64,000 nucleotides of DNA, from assembly GCA_023511485.1 (NCBI GenBank), contig JAIMBH010000006.1, forward strand, positions 22,206-86,205. The letters are read 5' to 3'. The translations under genes and the position numbers were made by a program. The notes below the pieces were generated by a model. That model was given only the letters and a program-made list of their open reading frames with translations, searched no databases and was not told the DNA's origin. This document shows positions 18,996 to 28,284 of this stretch, piece by piece (within the stretch, counting starts at the first letter, position 1; every line of letters starts with the position of its first letter). Source of the stretch: Bacillota bacterium. Its GTDB lineage: Bacteria; Actinomycetota; Aquicultoria; Aquicultorales; Aquicultoraceae.

Positions 18996-20189
18996 ATGCA
19001 ACGCGTGTTACCGGATGAGCGAGGCCATTTCGGTGAGTTTGGCGGCAGATACGTGCCGGAGACCTTAATGACCGCACTTGAAGAGCTGGAGATGGCATAT
19101 GCCAGGTATAAAGATGATGAGGAATTCAAAGCCGAGCTGGAATTCTACTTTAAAAACTATATCGGCAGACCAACTTTGCTTTATTATGCTGAAAGATTAA
19201 CGAAGCACTACGCCCGTGCCAAGATCTACCTCAAGCGTGAAGACCTGTGCCACGGCGGCGCACACAAGATGAACAATACAATCGGGCAGGCTCTTCTAGC
19301 TAAAAGGATGGGCAAGAAAAGGGTCATTGCCGAAACCGGTGCAGGCCAGCACGGGGTTGCAACTGCGACTGCGGCCGCTCTATTTGAAATGGAGTGTCAG
19401 GTCTACATGGGCGAAGAAGATACAAGACGCCAATCTCTAAATGTCTTCAGGATGAATCTTCTCGGCGCTGAAGTAATACCGGTAACAAGCGGTACTAAAA
19501 CATTAAAGGATGCCATGAATGAGGCCATCCGTGATTGGGTTACCAATGTTGAGACGACCTATTATATAATCGGCTCAGTTGCTGGGCCCCATCCATATCC
19601 GATGATGGTAAGAGATTTTCAAAGCATCATAGGGGTTGAGACAAAATACCAGATGCAGGAGGCGGAGGGACGCAATCCTGATGTGATAATCGCTTGTGTA
19701 GGCGGCGGCAGTAACGCCATGGGTATCTTCTATCCATTTATAGGTACTGGCGTAAGACTAATAGGTGTTGAGCCGGCGGGGCTTGGTATTGAAACAGGCC
19801 AGCACGGAGCGCCGCTAACAAAGGGCTACAAAGGCGTTCTTCACGGTTCGCTCAGCTATCTTTTACAGGACGAGTTCGGGCAGATATTGCCGGCTCATTC
19901 AATATCCGCAGGTTTGGATTATCCGGGTGTTGGCCCCGAGCATAGTTACCTCAGAGATAACGGCCTTGCAGAATACGATTCTGTAACTGATGACGAGGCA
20001 CTGGCAGCATTTAAGCTTCTCTGCCGGACTGAGGGCATACTGCCTGCGCTTGAGAGCTCGCATGCCGTTGCTTACCTAGAGAAAATCATGCCGGAGCTTT
20101 CAAAAGACGACATCGTAGTTGTGAATGTATCGGGTCGCGGTGACAAAGATGTCCAGGTTGCCGCAAACGCTCTGGGGGTAAAGCTATGA
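18996..20189 (+). CDS. trpB: Tryptophan synthase beta subunit (TrpB1)
   Basis: Condenses indole with serine in complex with TrpA. The PLP Lys is in [17 protein letters not shown], the Glu in [13 protein letters not shown], and the phosphate loop in [12 protein letters not shown]. It has 397 residues, the normal length. AAGGAG precedes the ATG. It overlaps trpA by 4 bases, so the pair is translationally coupled. Confidence 0.97.
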   Translation: MQRVLPDERGHFGEFGGRYVPETLMTALEELEMAYARYKDDEEFKAELEFYFKNYIGRPTLLYYAERLTKHYARAKIYLKREDLCHGGAHKMNNTIGQALLAKRMGKKRVIAETGAGQHGVATATAAALFEMECQVYMGEEDTRRQSLNVFRMNLLGAEVIPVTSGTKTLKDAMNEAIRDWVTNVETTYYIIGSVAGPHPYPMMVRDFQSIIGVETKYQMQEAEGRNPDVIIACVGGGSNAMGIFYPFIGTGVRLIGVEPAGLGIETGQHGAPLTKGYKGVLHGSLSYLLQDEFGQILPAHSISAGLDYPGVGPEHSYLRDNGLAEYDSVTDDEALAAFKLLCRTEGILPALESSHAVAYLEKIMPELSKDDIVVVNVSGRGDKDVQVAANALGVKL

Positions 20190-20992
20190 TTACGACAAAG
20201 TTAAATCGCATAGATGAACTGTTTATCCGACTCAAGAAAGACAATAAGACTGCTTTGATGCCTTACCTGATGGCTGGTTTCCCAGATATTGAAACATCCC
20301 TAAATTTGCTGATAGCTGTTGCGGAGGCCGGTGCAGATTTAGTGGAGTTTGGTATCCCGTATTCCGATCCGTTGGCCGATGGACCGACCATCCAGGCGGC
20401 CGCTGAAAGAGCCCTAAGAAACAATATCAACACGGATATTGTCTTTGATCTGGTTAAGAGGGCCAGAGAAAAGACCGATATACCTGTCGTTATAATGACC
20501 TACTATAATACAATATACCGATATGGGCTTGAGCGTTTTGCTAATAACGCGGCCGGTGCCGGTGTAGACGGCGTTATAGTACCTGATTTACCCCCAGAAG
20601 AGGCCGCTCCATGGAGGGAGGCTGCTATAAAGTACAGTCTGGCTACAGTTATGCTTGCAGCTCCTACCAGCACAGATGAAAGGCTCAAAAAGGTAACCGA
20701 AGCTTCCGAGGGGTTTGTGTATTGCGTATCCCTGACCGGTGTTACTGGTGCCAGGGCTAATCTACCCTCAAATTTGACCGATTTTATTAATAGGGTGAAA
20801 AGAGTTACCGATAAGCCTCTAGCCGTCGGCTTTGGAATTTCTCGTCCCGAGCAGGCCAAACAAATATCACAGGTTGCAGATGGTGTTATTATCGGTAGCG
20901 CTTTAGTAAATCTTATTGCAGATACTGGAGCTCGCTGCATAGAAGCGGCGAAGAAGTACATCTTTGAAATAAAAGCGTCAATGGACAGTTAA
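20186..20992 (+). CDS. trpA: Tryptophan synthase alpha subunit
   Basis: Cleaves indole-3-glycerol phosphate and channels indole to TrpB. The catalytic Glu is in [19 protein letters not shown] and the catalytic Asp in [11 protein letters not shown]. Phosphate-binding glycines are in GFGISRPEQ and IIGSALV. It has 268 residues. Confidence 0.97.
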   Translation: MITTKLNRIDELFIRLKKDNKTALMPYLMAGFPDIETSLNLLIAVAEAGADLVEFGIPYSDPLADGPTIQAAAERALRNNINTDIVFDLVKRAREKTDIPVVIMTYYNTIYRYGLERFANNAAGAGVDGVIVPDLPPEEAAPWREAAIKYSLATVMLAAPTSTDERLKKVTEASEGFVYCVSLTGVTGARANLPSNLTDFINRVKRVTDKPLAVGFGISRPEQAKQISQVADGVIIGSALVNLIADTGARCIEAAKKYIFEIKASMDS

Positions 20993-21029
20993 GCTGCAAA
21001 GCGATATACTATATAAGCTATCAGCCATT

Positions 21030-21076
21030 AGCCATCAGCTATCAGCTTGAATTTTAAAGGCTGACAGCTGATGGCT
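21030..21076 (+). terminator. REP-like long hairpin between trpA and accD
   Basis: AGCCATCAGCTATCAGC and GCTGACAGCTGATGGCT form a 17-bp stem with one mismatch, followed after GAAA by TTTTATTTT. It can end the trp transcript. The AGCTATCAGC vocabulary also appears in the T-box repeats (about 7493-7568 and 13121-13196), which suggests a dispersed intergenic repeat family. Confidence 0.6.
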
Positions 21077-21141
21077 GAAAGTTTTATTTTGCAGTTGTTT
21101 CAGCATCAAAGTTAGAGCCAAACGTTGTTTTATGGAGCAAT

Positions 21142-22014
21142 ATGCCGATAGGTGAATGGTTTAGCAAGCAAAAGAAGAAACCGTCCGAGGACCCCATGGT
21201 GGTGAAAAGGGCGGTACCTGATGGTGTTTGGGAAAAATGCAAGGGCTGCAACGAGCCCATTTATATTAAAGAGCTAGAAAGAAACTACAAGGTCTGCCCA
21301 AAATGCGGATATCACTTTCCTATCTCTGCTTTTGAGCGGATTACTTATCTTACCGATCCCGGTAGCTTTAATGAGCTATGGTCCGATTTAAGCTCGGGAG
21401 ACCCGCTGGCGTTTGTTGCGGGCAGAGCTTATACGGATCTGCTTTCTGCCGCAAAGGCAAGAACTGGATTAAACGATGCTGTGATTTGCGGTACCGGCAA
21501 GATAAATTTACACGACGTGGCGGTTGCCGCAATGGATTTTAGTTTTATTGGCGGCAGTATGGGCTCAGTTGTTGGTGAGAAAATAGCTCGGTTAACCGAA
21601 CTAGCAACCGGTGAACAATTGCCACTTATTATAATAAGCAGCTCAGGCGGGGCAAGGATGCAAGAAGGGATGGTATCCCTTATGCAAATGGCAAAAACAA
21701 GCGCAGCGGTGGCGCGCCACCATAAGCGCGGACTTCCATATATATCGGTTCAGGCGCACCCAACAAGCGGCGGCGTGACCGCGAGCTTCGCTACTCTGGC
21801 TGACGTCATTATCGCCGAACCGAATGCTTTTATTGGTTTTACTGGACCACGGGTTATTGAGCAGACGATAAAACAAAAGCTTCCAAAGGGTTTCCAGACA
21901 GCCGAGTTTAACCTTGAGCACGGCATGGTTGATATGGTTGTCGGCAGGCTGGAAATGAAACATACAATATCTAAGCTACTAGATTATCTTGCGGTTAAAG
22001 GTGTAGCAAGATGA
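21142..22014 (+). CDS. accD: Acetyl-CoA carboxylase carboxyltransferase, beta subunit
   Basis: Half of the carboxyltransferase that moves CO2 from carboxy-biotin to acetyl-CoA, for fatty acid synthesis. An N-terminal zinc ribbon has Cys pairs at CKGCNEP and VCPKCGYHF. The crotonase-fold core includes SSSGGARMQEGMVSLMQMAK and HPTSGGVTASFA. It has 290 residues. It overlaps accA by 4 bases. Confidence 0.96.
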   Translation: MPIGEWFSKQKKKPSEDPMVVKRAVPDGVWEKCKGCNEPIYIKELERNYKVCPKCGYHFPISAFERITYLTDPGSFNELWSDLSSGDPLAFVAGRAYTDLLSAAKARTGLNDAVICGTGKINLHDVAVAAMDFSFIGGSMGSVVGEKIARLTELATGEQLPLIIISSSGGARMQEGMVSLMQMAKTSAAVARHHKRGLPYISVQAHPTSGGVTASFATLADVIIAEPNAFIGFTGPRVIEQTIKQKLPKGFQTAEFNLEHGMVDMVVGRLEMKHTISKLLDYLAVKGVAR

Positions 22015-23015
22015 AGCGTTTTGCATTTGACTTTGAGAGACCGTTAATAGAGCTTGAGACCAAACTTGATGAACTCAAGCGGCTACAGCCCGCCGAAAAA
22101 GCGGATATTGCAGCCGAGATCAGATACCTGGAAGAACAGATCCAGAAGCTGCGCATACGAACGTACTCGAACCTTACTCCCTGGCAAAAGGTACAAATTG
22201 CCAGGCATCCTGATAGGCCCCGAACGAGCGATTATATAGAAGCGATATTTACCGATTTCATAGAGCTTCATGGCGATAGGACGTACAGGGACGACCCTGC
22301 GATAATCGGAGGTCTGGCACGCCTTGCAGGCGAGAAGGTGATGGTTATCGGCCACCAGAAGGGTCGCAATACTAAAGAGAACATTGCGCGAAATTTCGGA
22401 ATGCCTCATCCTGAGGGTTACCGCAAAGCAAGGCGGCTAATGAAGATGGCAAATAAATTTGGCTTGCCATTGATTACTTTTGTTGACACCCAGGGTGCGT
22501 ATCCCGGTATCGGGGCGGAAGAAAGAGGCCAGGCTGTGGCAATAGCCGAGAATTTGATGGAGCTTAGTGTACTTGAAGTGCCAGTTATTGTGACGGTCAT
22601 CGGCGAAGGTGGCAGCGGTGGTGCTCTTGCTATTGGGTTTGGTGACCGGATAATAATGCTTGAGAATGCCTACTATTCGGTTATAACCCCTGAAGGTTGT
22701 GCAAGTATTCTTTGGGATGGCGGAGGAGGGGCGGATAAAGCTGCCGAAGCGCTGGGTCTTACCGCCGAAAGGTTGCTCGAGCTTAAGATCATTGATGTTG
22801 TGGTAAAAGAACCCCTGGGCGGAGCACATCATGCTCCCGCACTTGTTGCACGCGATGTTAAAAAAGAGCTTGAAAAAGCACTAGCAGATCTAAAAAATGT
22901 TGATCCAAAGCAACTCGTTGAAAAAAGATATGCAAGATTGCGAAACATCGGAGTGTACACCCAAACAGATCCCAAAGCTATCAACTTAAACACCGGTGAA
23001 ATGGTCAACCACTAA
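22011..23015 (+). CDS. accA: Acetyl-CoA carboxylase carboxyltransferase, alpha subunit
   Basis: Partner of AccD. An N-terminal coiled-coil-like helix pair (about residues 10-50) precedes the core motifs FIELHGDRTYRDDPAIIGG, FVDTQGAYPGIGAEERGQ and VIGEGGSGGALAIGFGD. It has 334 residues, about the usual length. It is likely translated together with accD. Confidence 0.96.
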   Translation: MKRFAFDFERPLIELETKLDELKRLQPAEKADIAAEIRYLEEQIQKLRIRTYSNLTPWQKVQIARHPDRPRTSDYIEAIFTDFIELHGDRTYRDDPAIIGGLARLAGEKVMVIGHQKGRNTKENIARNFGMPHPEGYRKARRLMKMANKFGLPLITFVDTQGAYPGIGAEERGQAVAIAENLMELSVLEVPVIVTVIGEGGSGGALAIGFGDRIIMLENAYYSVITPEGCASILWDGGGGADKAAEALGLTAERLLELKIIDVVVKEPLGGAHHAPALVARDVKKELEKALADLKNVDPKQLVEKRYARLRNIGVYTQTDPKAINLNTGEMVNH

Positions 23016-23361
23016 AACTCAACCACTAAAACAATCCTGAATTTCAAATTGTAAATGGGCTTACTCTCACCCTTTAGGGGTAAATCAATAATTTTCGGAT
23101 TACGGTATGGTGCTTATAGCGCTTAGCTGTTATAATTAATTTGTGATTTCGTGAATCACAAATACACGATTGTGAAGCTAAAAGGCAAGACGAAAAAAAT
23201 TAGAAACCCTAGGAAGGGCTTCTGCAGCGTGGCAATCGCCTTGCCTGACAAAAAAGCCTCCCCATAGTTTGGAGAGGCTTCTATACTTTTAAATATATTA
23301 TTCTGGCCGACCAACGCAGTTACTAGGCAAAACAGGCCTTGAAATGGCCTAAGAAAGGCCA
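23016..23361 (+). promoter_or_regulatory. Leader of the SpoIIE-type gene: -10, operator-like inverted repeat, hairpin
   Basis: A consensus -10 TATAAT lies at 23131-23136 with a poor -35. Directly after it, TTTGTGATT (23140-23148) and AATCACAAA (23154-23162) form a perfect 9-bp inverted repeat over the likely start site, a good repressor position. Further down, AAGCCTCCCC (23254-23263) pairs with GGAGAGGCTT (23271-23280), with one mismatch. An A-run precedes it and a weak T-run follows, so it could terminate on either strand. I could not match the leader to a known riboswitch. Confidence 0.5.
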
Positions 23362-26289
23362 ATGAGCATGCTCCCGGCTGCTTTTGACTTAAATACCGGC
23401 GACAATGATAATCAATATATGAGCATATTGGGCGTATTTAGGTCTCGGAAAGGTATCAGGAAAAAGCTTCTCTTAAGTTATCTTGTGATAACCATACCTT
23501 TAATCTTCGCGATCGTCTTTGCGAACTATAGTTATTACAATGATAAGCGCCAGGCCATCATGACTGCAAGAGTTGCTTTTGCCCGCAATATCGCAAGCAA
23601 CTTTGATCACTTTATAAAAGAGGTTTCGACTACCGAAAAGGCCGTGGGTATTGCGATTACGGAAAATAATTATACGAGCACCGATGCAAGCGGGTATCTA
23701 GCAAGAATAGCAAGTAGATACCCGGTATTTAGCATGGACTATGTAGGGCTTGATGGCCAAATCTATGCATCATCCGACCCCGCTCTTATAGGACATAAAG
23801 AGACGCATAACAGGTTTGATATCAACTCATTAAGCAGTGGCAGAGAATGGGCTGTAACCCCGATTCATCTCCATGAAAACGGGGGGATTGGTTTCGACGT
23901 TGTTACTGGAATATGGCATAACGGGAAGCTAGCCGCTGTTATGGTTGCCTCAATCGATTCTACGAGACTGAATGAAATAATTACCGTTGAAGTTCCCGGC
24001 GGTGGGTATAACATTACAGACAGCAACGGAATGCTTGTTTATCAGAACCAGTATCCCAACAAACCTATGTCTGAGCGTGACTGGAGCAACTATAACTTTG
24101 TTAAAGTGGCACAATCGGGCAAGGAATATACCTCAGACGGATTGATATTTCCGGTAGATGATTCATACCGGATGGGTGCGCAGGTTCCGATACGAAGCAT
24201 AGGCTGGAGTGCGGGTTCCTTCGTGCCGGTTGAGGAAATCCTGGCACCGATTAGGGATGATGTTCTAAGAAGTGCCGTAGCAACAAGTTTAGTTGCTCTG
24301 TTGGCAGTGACCCTTGGTTTTTGGATTAGCGGAAGAATGGTAAAGCCAATGGTTAAGCTTGCAAGTAAAGCACATGCGATCGCCAGGGGCAATTTTGATG
24401 AGGAAATTGGGCCAATTATAACCGGCGACGAGATTGAAGACCTTGCAGAGAGCTTTGACGCGATGCGGGTTAACTTAAAAGAATACGTGGAAGAACTAAG
24501 CGGTTTGGTTAAGGTTGGCGAGCGGATAAACTTAGCACTTAACATCCCATTTGTTGAAAATGCAATTGTCAACGCACTTAAAACCTATTTTAAAGCGGAG
24601 GCAGTCTGGGTCGCGCTCTATGAGGAAAGCACAAAGAGTATAGTTATTGATCACTTCTGGAGCGAGAAGAACGTCAATTTTGCAGGTACAAGGTTAATGG
24701 CTGGGCAGGGAGAGATCGGTAAGGTGCTCATGACGGGCAAACCGTCTATAGTAAGAGATCAGGCTGCGACCGATTTTATTCCAAAAGATGATGCAGTTGA
24801 TATCGGCATAAATACGGCGATAACACTTCCTCTTATATCGGGTAGCGGAGCTTTGGGTGCGATAGGGCTTTATACTCCGTTGCTTAGCCAGGACAAAATT
24901 ACCGAAAAAGAAATGGGTCTACTTATGGCTTTGGCAAATCAGGCGGCTGTAGCGATAGAGAATGCACGCCTGTATGAGGAGACGCGCCAATCCGAACTTA
25001 AACTCAAGGCCTCAAATGAGGATTTGAGAATCTTAAATAAAATCGCTCTGGATATATCATCCGGCTTGGACCTTACCGAGCTTCTTGAAAAGACCGTTAA
25101 GAATGTGGTAGAGCTGGTTGGTGCGGACTTAGGGTCAATCGGGCTCTGTGATGATGAAGAGGGCGGGAAGGTTAAGTGCAGGTATAAGATTATTGCAAAC
25201 CAGCCTGTTGCAAGCGCGAAGTTACCGGAAGATCTAGGTTTGGCTGAATCTGCGGTTAGATTTAAGAAGTCGGTGTTTACCAACGACTACAGGCATGACC
25301 CCAGGGCATCTGCAGATGCGATTGCACTGGGAATAAATGCGGTTGCTGTATCGCCTCTTTTAATCGGGAATCGCATTCTCGGAACAATTCAAGTTGCGAT
25401 GATGGGAAGTAAGATATTTACCGAGGCCGACATATCGCTGCTTGAGGCTGTCGCTAGCCAGGCATCCGTTGCAATTGAAAACGCAAACCTATACAGCAGA
25501 GAGCGAGATGTTGCAGAAACTCTGCAAAATGCTCTTCTAGCTGTGCCGGATAACCTCATGGGTATCAATATTGGCCTGCTTTACCGCGCAGCGACCAATA
25601 AATCCAAAGTCGGCGGAGATTTCTATGATTTCATAGAGTTTATGGATGGCAAAATCGGCATCGTGCTAGGTGATGTGTCGGGTAAAGGCTTGGAGGCTGC
25701 AACAGCCACTGCCCTAGCCAAGATGACTATAAAAGCTTTTGCATATGAGTGCGATTCTCCTGCGGAGGTCCTGGCGCGTGCCAACAGGGTTATAAGCTCT
25801 CAGCTTGCGCCGGGTCATTTTATTACTATAGCTTACATTGTTATCGACCCAAGGACAGGGAAATTGCGTTATGCGATCGCAGGGCATCCGTCGCCAATCA
25901 TTATAAATTATGAGACACTGGCAGTACGGCAGCTCAGTATTGGTTCAACCCCTCTCGGCGTATTGATCGGCGCCGATTATGACGACTTTACCGATTTGTT
26001 GTCACCCGATGAAGTCATACTTCTTTATACCGATGGGTTACTTGAGGCAAGAAAAGGTGCCGACAATTTCTTTGGCGAGGAAGGAATAATCAACACGTCA
26101 CTAAGTGTTGCCCGGCCTAATGTACGAGAGATTCCTGGTATGCTGCTTGAAGCTGCCCAAGAATACTCAGGCGGGAAGCTAAACGACGACGTTGCAATAA
26201 TTGCTGTAAGCTTGGATGGCAAGTTCAAAGCTTCTTCAGAGGAAAGTGAAGCAAAATCCAAGGGCTTTATTAGCGATTGGGTTATCTAG
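23362..26289 (+). CDS. Membrane sensor SpoIIE-type PP2C phosphatase (Cache-HAMP-GAF-GAF-PP2C)
   Basis: 975 residues. A membrane segment lies at about 36-58, an extracellular double-Cache sensor region at about 60-295, and a second membrane segment at about 300-325. A HAMP linker follows (about 325-375), with two GAF domains (about 395-535 and 560-705). The C-terminal PP2C/SpoIIE domain (about 735-955) has KVGGDFYDFI, VLGDVSGKGLEAATA, GHPSPII and LYTDGLLEARKG, which hold the metal-binding Asp residues. Such proteins dephosphorylate STAS antagonists and so release sigma factors from RsbW-type kinases. The kinase-like gene at 9373 is a possible counterpart. It is transcribed alone. Confidence 0.9.
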   Translation: MSMLPAAFDLNTGDNDNQYMSILGVFRSRKGIRKKLLLSYLVITIPLIFAIVFANYSYYNDKRQAIMTARVAFARNIASNFDHFIKEVSTTEKAVGIAITENNYTSTDASGYLARIASRYPVFSMDYVGLDGQIYASSDPALIGHKETHNRFDINSLSSGREWAVTPIHLHENGGIGFDVVTGIWHNGKLAAVMVASIDSTRLNEIITVEVPGGGYNITDSNGMLVYQNQYPNKPMSERDWSNYNFVKVAQSGKEYTSDGLIFPVDDSYRMGAQVPIRSIGWSAGSFVPVEEILAPIRDDVLRSAVATSLVALLAVTLGFWISGRMVKPMVKLASKAHAIARGNFDEEIGPIITGDEIEDLAESFDAMRVNLKEYVEELSGLVKVGERINLALNIPFVENAIVNALKTYFKAEAVWVALYEESTKSIVIDHFWSEKNVNFAGTRLMAGQGEIGKVLMTGKPSIVRDQAATDFIPKDDAVDIGINTAITLPLISGSGALGAIGLYTPLLSQDKITEKEMGLLMALANQAAVAIENARLYEETRQSELKLKASNEDLRILNKIALDISSGLDLTELLEKTVKNVVELVGADLGSIGLCDDEEGGKVKCRYKIIANQPVASAKLPEDLGLAESAVRFKKSVFTNDYRHDPRASADAIALGINAVAVSPLLIGNRILGTIQVAMMGSKIFTEADISLLEAVASQASVAIENANLYSRERDVAETLQNALLAVPDNLMGINIGLLYRAATNKSKVGGDFYDFIEFMDGKIGIVLGDVSGKGLEAATATALAKMTIKAFAYECDSPAEVLARANRVISSQLAPGHFITIAYIVIDPRTGKLRYAIAGHPSPIIINYETLAVRQLSIGSTPLGVLIGADYDDFTDLLSPDEVILLYTDGLLEARKGADNFFGEEGIINTSLSVARPNVREIPGMLLEAAQEYSGGKLNDDVAIIAVSLDGKFKASSEESEAKSKGFISDWVI

Positions 26290-26442
26290 GAAATTTCGAT
26301 TTACGATTTAAGATCGCCGATTGATAGATTTAATTGCAGTGAATCGCAGCGCAAAGTTTTAGCCAACAGAAAAGTAGCGCAGGACTTTAGCCTGCTTACC
26401 TATGCCTATTAAAGGTGAGTTGTTATGCGGGCGATAGGTAAT
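26290..26442. other. Intergenic stretch with a short hairpin-like repeat
   Basis: GCAGGACTTTAGCCTGC near 26379-26395 is a small imperfect palindrome. It resembles CAGGGCTTTAGCCCTG at 34510-34525 after hypF, so both may belong to one dispersed intergenic repeat. Nothing else is recognised before the tRNA terminator. Confidence 0.3.
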
Positions 26443-26472
26443 AAAAAAGACCCGATCCTACGGGTCTTTTTT
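26443..26472. terminator. Bidirectional intrinsic terminator
   Basis: A 12-bp stem of six A's plus GACCCG pairs with CGGGTC plus T's, around ATCCTA, with a U-tract in either direction. On the minus strand it ends the tRNA-Leu transcript directly after its 3' end. On + it can back up the phosphatase gene. Confidence 0.85.
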
Positions 26473-26474
26473 TG

Positions 26475-26558
26475 TGCCGAAGGCCGGGATCGAACCGGCA
26501 TGAGGTTGCCCTCACTGGTTTTTGAGACCAGCGCGTCTGCCAATTCCGCCACTTCGGC
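26475..26558 (-). tRNA. tRNA-Leu (anticodon CAA)
   Basis: Read on the minus strand, the acceptor GCCGAAG pairs with CTTCGGC, with discriminator A. The anticodon stem CTGGT/ACCAG encloses the loop CTCAAAA, giving anticodon CAA, which reads UUG. The T-arm contains GGTTCGATCCC. The 84-nt length and a variable arm after the anticodon stem fit a class II leucine tRNA. CCA is not encoded. Confidence 0.95.
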
Positions 26559-26697
26559 AGGTGACCTTATCTATTTTAAATTTAAAGAATATTTTTGTCT
26601 AGCTGATGAGTTGAGTCTGTGATTATACCACTAAGTTTCTAATCGATAACAAGAGCGCTGCTTTGGGGTGCTACGCAGTCCAACTCACGGTGGTGAA

Positions 26698-27219
26698 ATG
26701 CTTACTACACTTATTATTCTGGCAACTATTTTCTCAGGGTGTGCGCCAACAACGACAACTACAACGACGGCAACACAAAGAGAGCGTATAAGGCGAACAA
26801 CAACTACACAGGCGAGAACTACAACTACGCAAGCAACAACCACAACGACACTGCCTACGACCACGACCCAGGCGCCAACCACTACGACAACTCAACCCGC
26901 ATCAACTACTACTCAGGCTCCAGCTGCACAACTAACACTTGATATAGTTTCTGTTACATCGCCGGTTTCACGTGGTAATGCTGTAACATTGGTAGCAAAG
27001 ACGACGCCGGGTGCAACTTGCAGTATTGTGGTCATGTATAAGAGTGGACCCAGCCGTGCTCAGGGGCTTGGAACCAAAGTAGCCGATGCAAATGGTTATG
27101 TTTCATGGACGTGGATAGTTGGGACAAGGACAACACTTGGAACTTGGCCAATTACTGTAACCGCATCGATGGGTGGCAAAAGTGTTAGCCGAAGCACGAG
27201 CTTTACTGTAGTGGAGTAA
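26698..27219 (+). CDS. Thr-rich lipoprotein with C-terminal Ig-like domain
   Basis: 173 residues. A lipoprotein signal MLTTLIILATIFSGC ends in a lipobox with Cys at residue 15. A Thr/Gln/Ala/Pro-rich linker of about 65 residues follows, built from short TTTTQA-like units and probably extended and glycosylatable. The C-terminal beta-rich domain of about 85 residues has PVSRGNAVTLVAKTTPGATCSI and TWPITVTASMGGKS, resembling bacterial Ig-like folds. ATG 26698 is chosen because the lipobox spacing fits it. The protein would be membrane-anchored outside the cell. Its function is unknown. Confidence 0.7.
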   Translation: MLTTLIILATIFSGCAPTTTTTTTATQRERIRRTTTTQARTTTTQATTTTTLPTTTTQAPTTTTTQPASTTTQAPAAQLTLDIVSVTSPVSRGNAVTLVAKTTPGATCSIVVMYKSGPSRAQGLGTKVADANGYVSWTWIVGTRTTLGTWPITVTASMGGKSVSRSTSFTVVE

Positions 27220-27441
27220 AGGAAATAACGGAAAAACGACTCTTAGCGATAAACTGCAGCAACCACTTGAAAGTATCTACAACAGAAATGCTTATAACTG
27301 CTGTAACCTATTTGGGTACACAAAAAAACGGCCGCTATCAACCAGGGTAAATCTGTATTGGGGGTTTGCAGATTTAATCACATAAATAACGATTGTTAAG
27401 GATCAAATTTCTATGATGGTTAAGGAGGGATAGAAGCGCAT

Positions 27442-28197
27442 ATGTTAAAAGAGCGTGTATATGAGATTATAGAAGTATCACCTCCAGGGGATTTAACCAG
27501 CAGGGTTTTTGTCGTTTTTATAATGACTTTGATTATAGCAAGCACAATTGCGGTAATGTTTGAGACGGTTGAGAGCATCTCATCTCGATATAGAAGCTTC
27601 TTTGTATTATTTGATGCATTTTCGGTGGCAATTTTTACGATTGAATATATCCTAAGGCTATGGACCATCACCGCTAGTGAAAAATACAGAAGACCTATCT
27701 TAGGAAGGCTAAGATATGCTATCACACCGCTGGCTATTGTAGATTTAGTTGCTATTCTGCCGTTCTATATTCCTGCGGTACTGATTGATTTAAGGTTCGT
27801 GAGGGTGCTGCGCCTTTTTAGAATCTTTCGTGTGTTTAAATTAGGTAGGTATTCTGAATCGTTGATGACTCTTGGAAGGGTAATGAGGGCTAAAAGTGCA
27901 GAGCTTGCAATAATCTTATTTGTAATTGCTGTTTTGCTAGTATTTTCCTCAAGCTTGATTTACTACGCTGAACATGATGCTCAGCCTAAGGCTTTTCCAA
28001 ATATCCCTGCCTCTATGTGGTGGGGAGTAGTTACTCTTACGACTATCGGCTACGGTGATGTGTATCCTATTACCCCTTTAGGAAAAATCTTTGGAGCCAT
28101 AGTGGCAATCCTTGGAATCGGCATGTTTGCATTGCCAGCGGGTATTCTTGCCTCTGGGTTTTCTGAGGAGATTCGGAGGAAGCAGGAAAACATATAG
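27442..28197 (+). CDS. Voltage-gated potassium channel (Kv-type)
   Basis: 251 residues with six membrane segments. The S4 voltage sensor has regularly spaced Arg (FVRVLRLFRIFRVFKLGRY, about residues 112-132). The pore helix and selectivity filter follow as MWWGVVTLTTIGYGDVYP, and the S6 segment is GAIVAILGIGMFALPAGILA. The layout matches small prokaryotic Kv channels such as KvAP. A short charged C-terminal tail follows, with no RCK domain. TAAGGAGG precedes the gene. It probably acts in membrane potential or K+ homeostasis. Confidence 0.93.
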   Translation: MLKERVYEIIEVSPPGDLTSRVFVVFIMTLIIASTIAVMFETVESISSRYRSFFVLFDAFSVAIFTIEYILRLWTITASEKYRRPILGRLRYAITPLAIVDLVAILPFYIPAVLIDLRFVRVLRLFRIFRVFKLGRYSESLMTLGRVMRAKSAELAIILFVIAVLLVFSSSLIYYAEHDAQPKAFPNIPASMWWGVVTLTTIGYGDVYPITPLGKIFGAIVAILGIGMFALPAGILASGFSEEIRRKQENI

Positions 28198-28284
28198 ATG
28201 TAAAACATACAGATGTAAATTAGCAGGTGGGGAGGTGCTGAGGGCAGGAAAAGTCGTTGAATTAGTCAATCCTACCATTTCTGC

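Noticed and set aside
23163..23361. Cyclic-di-GMP (GEMM) riboswitch in the phosphatase leader
   Set aside because: GCCTCC and purine-rich words were suggestive, but the conserved core and paired stems of GEMM could not be laid out.
26425..26622. Small + strand ORF over the tRNA region
   Set aside because: Its translated sequence is the reverse complement of the tRNA-Leu and its terminator, a common false ORF.
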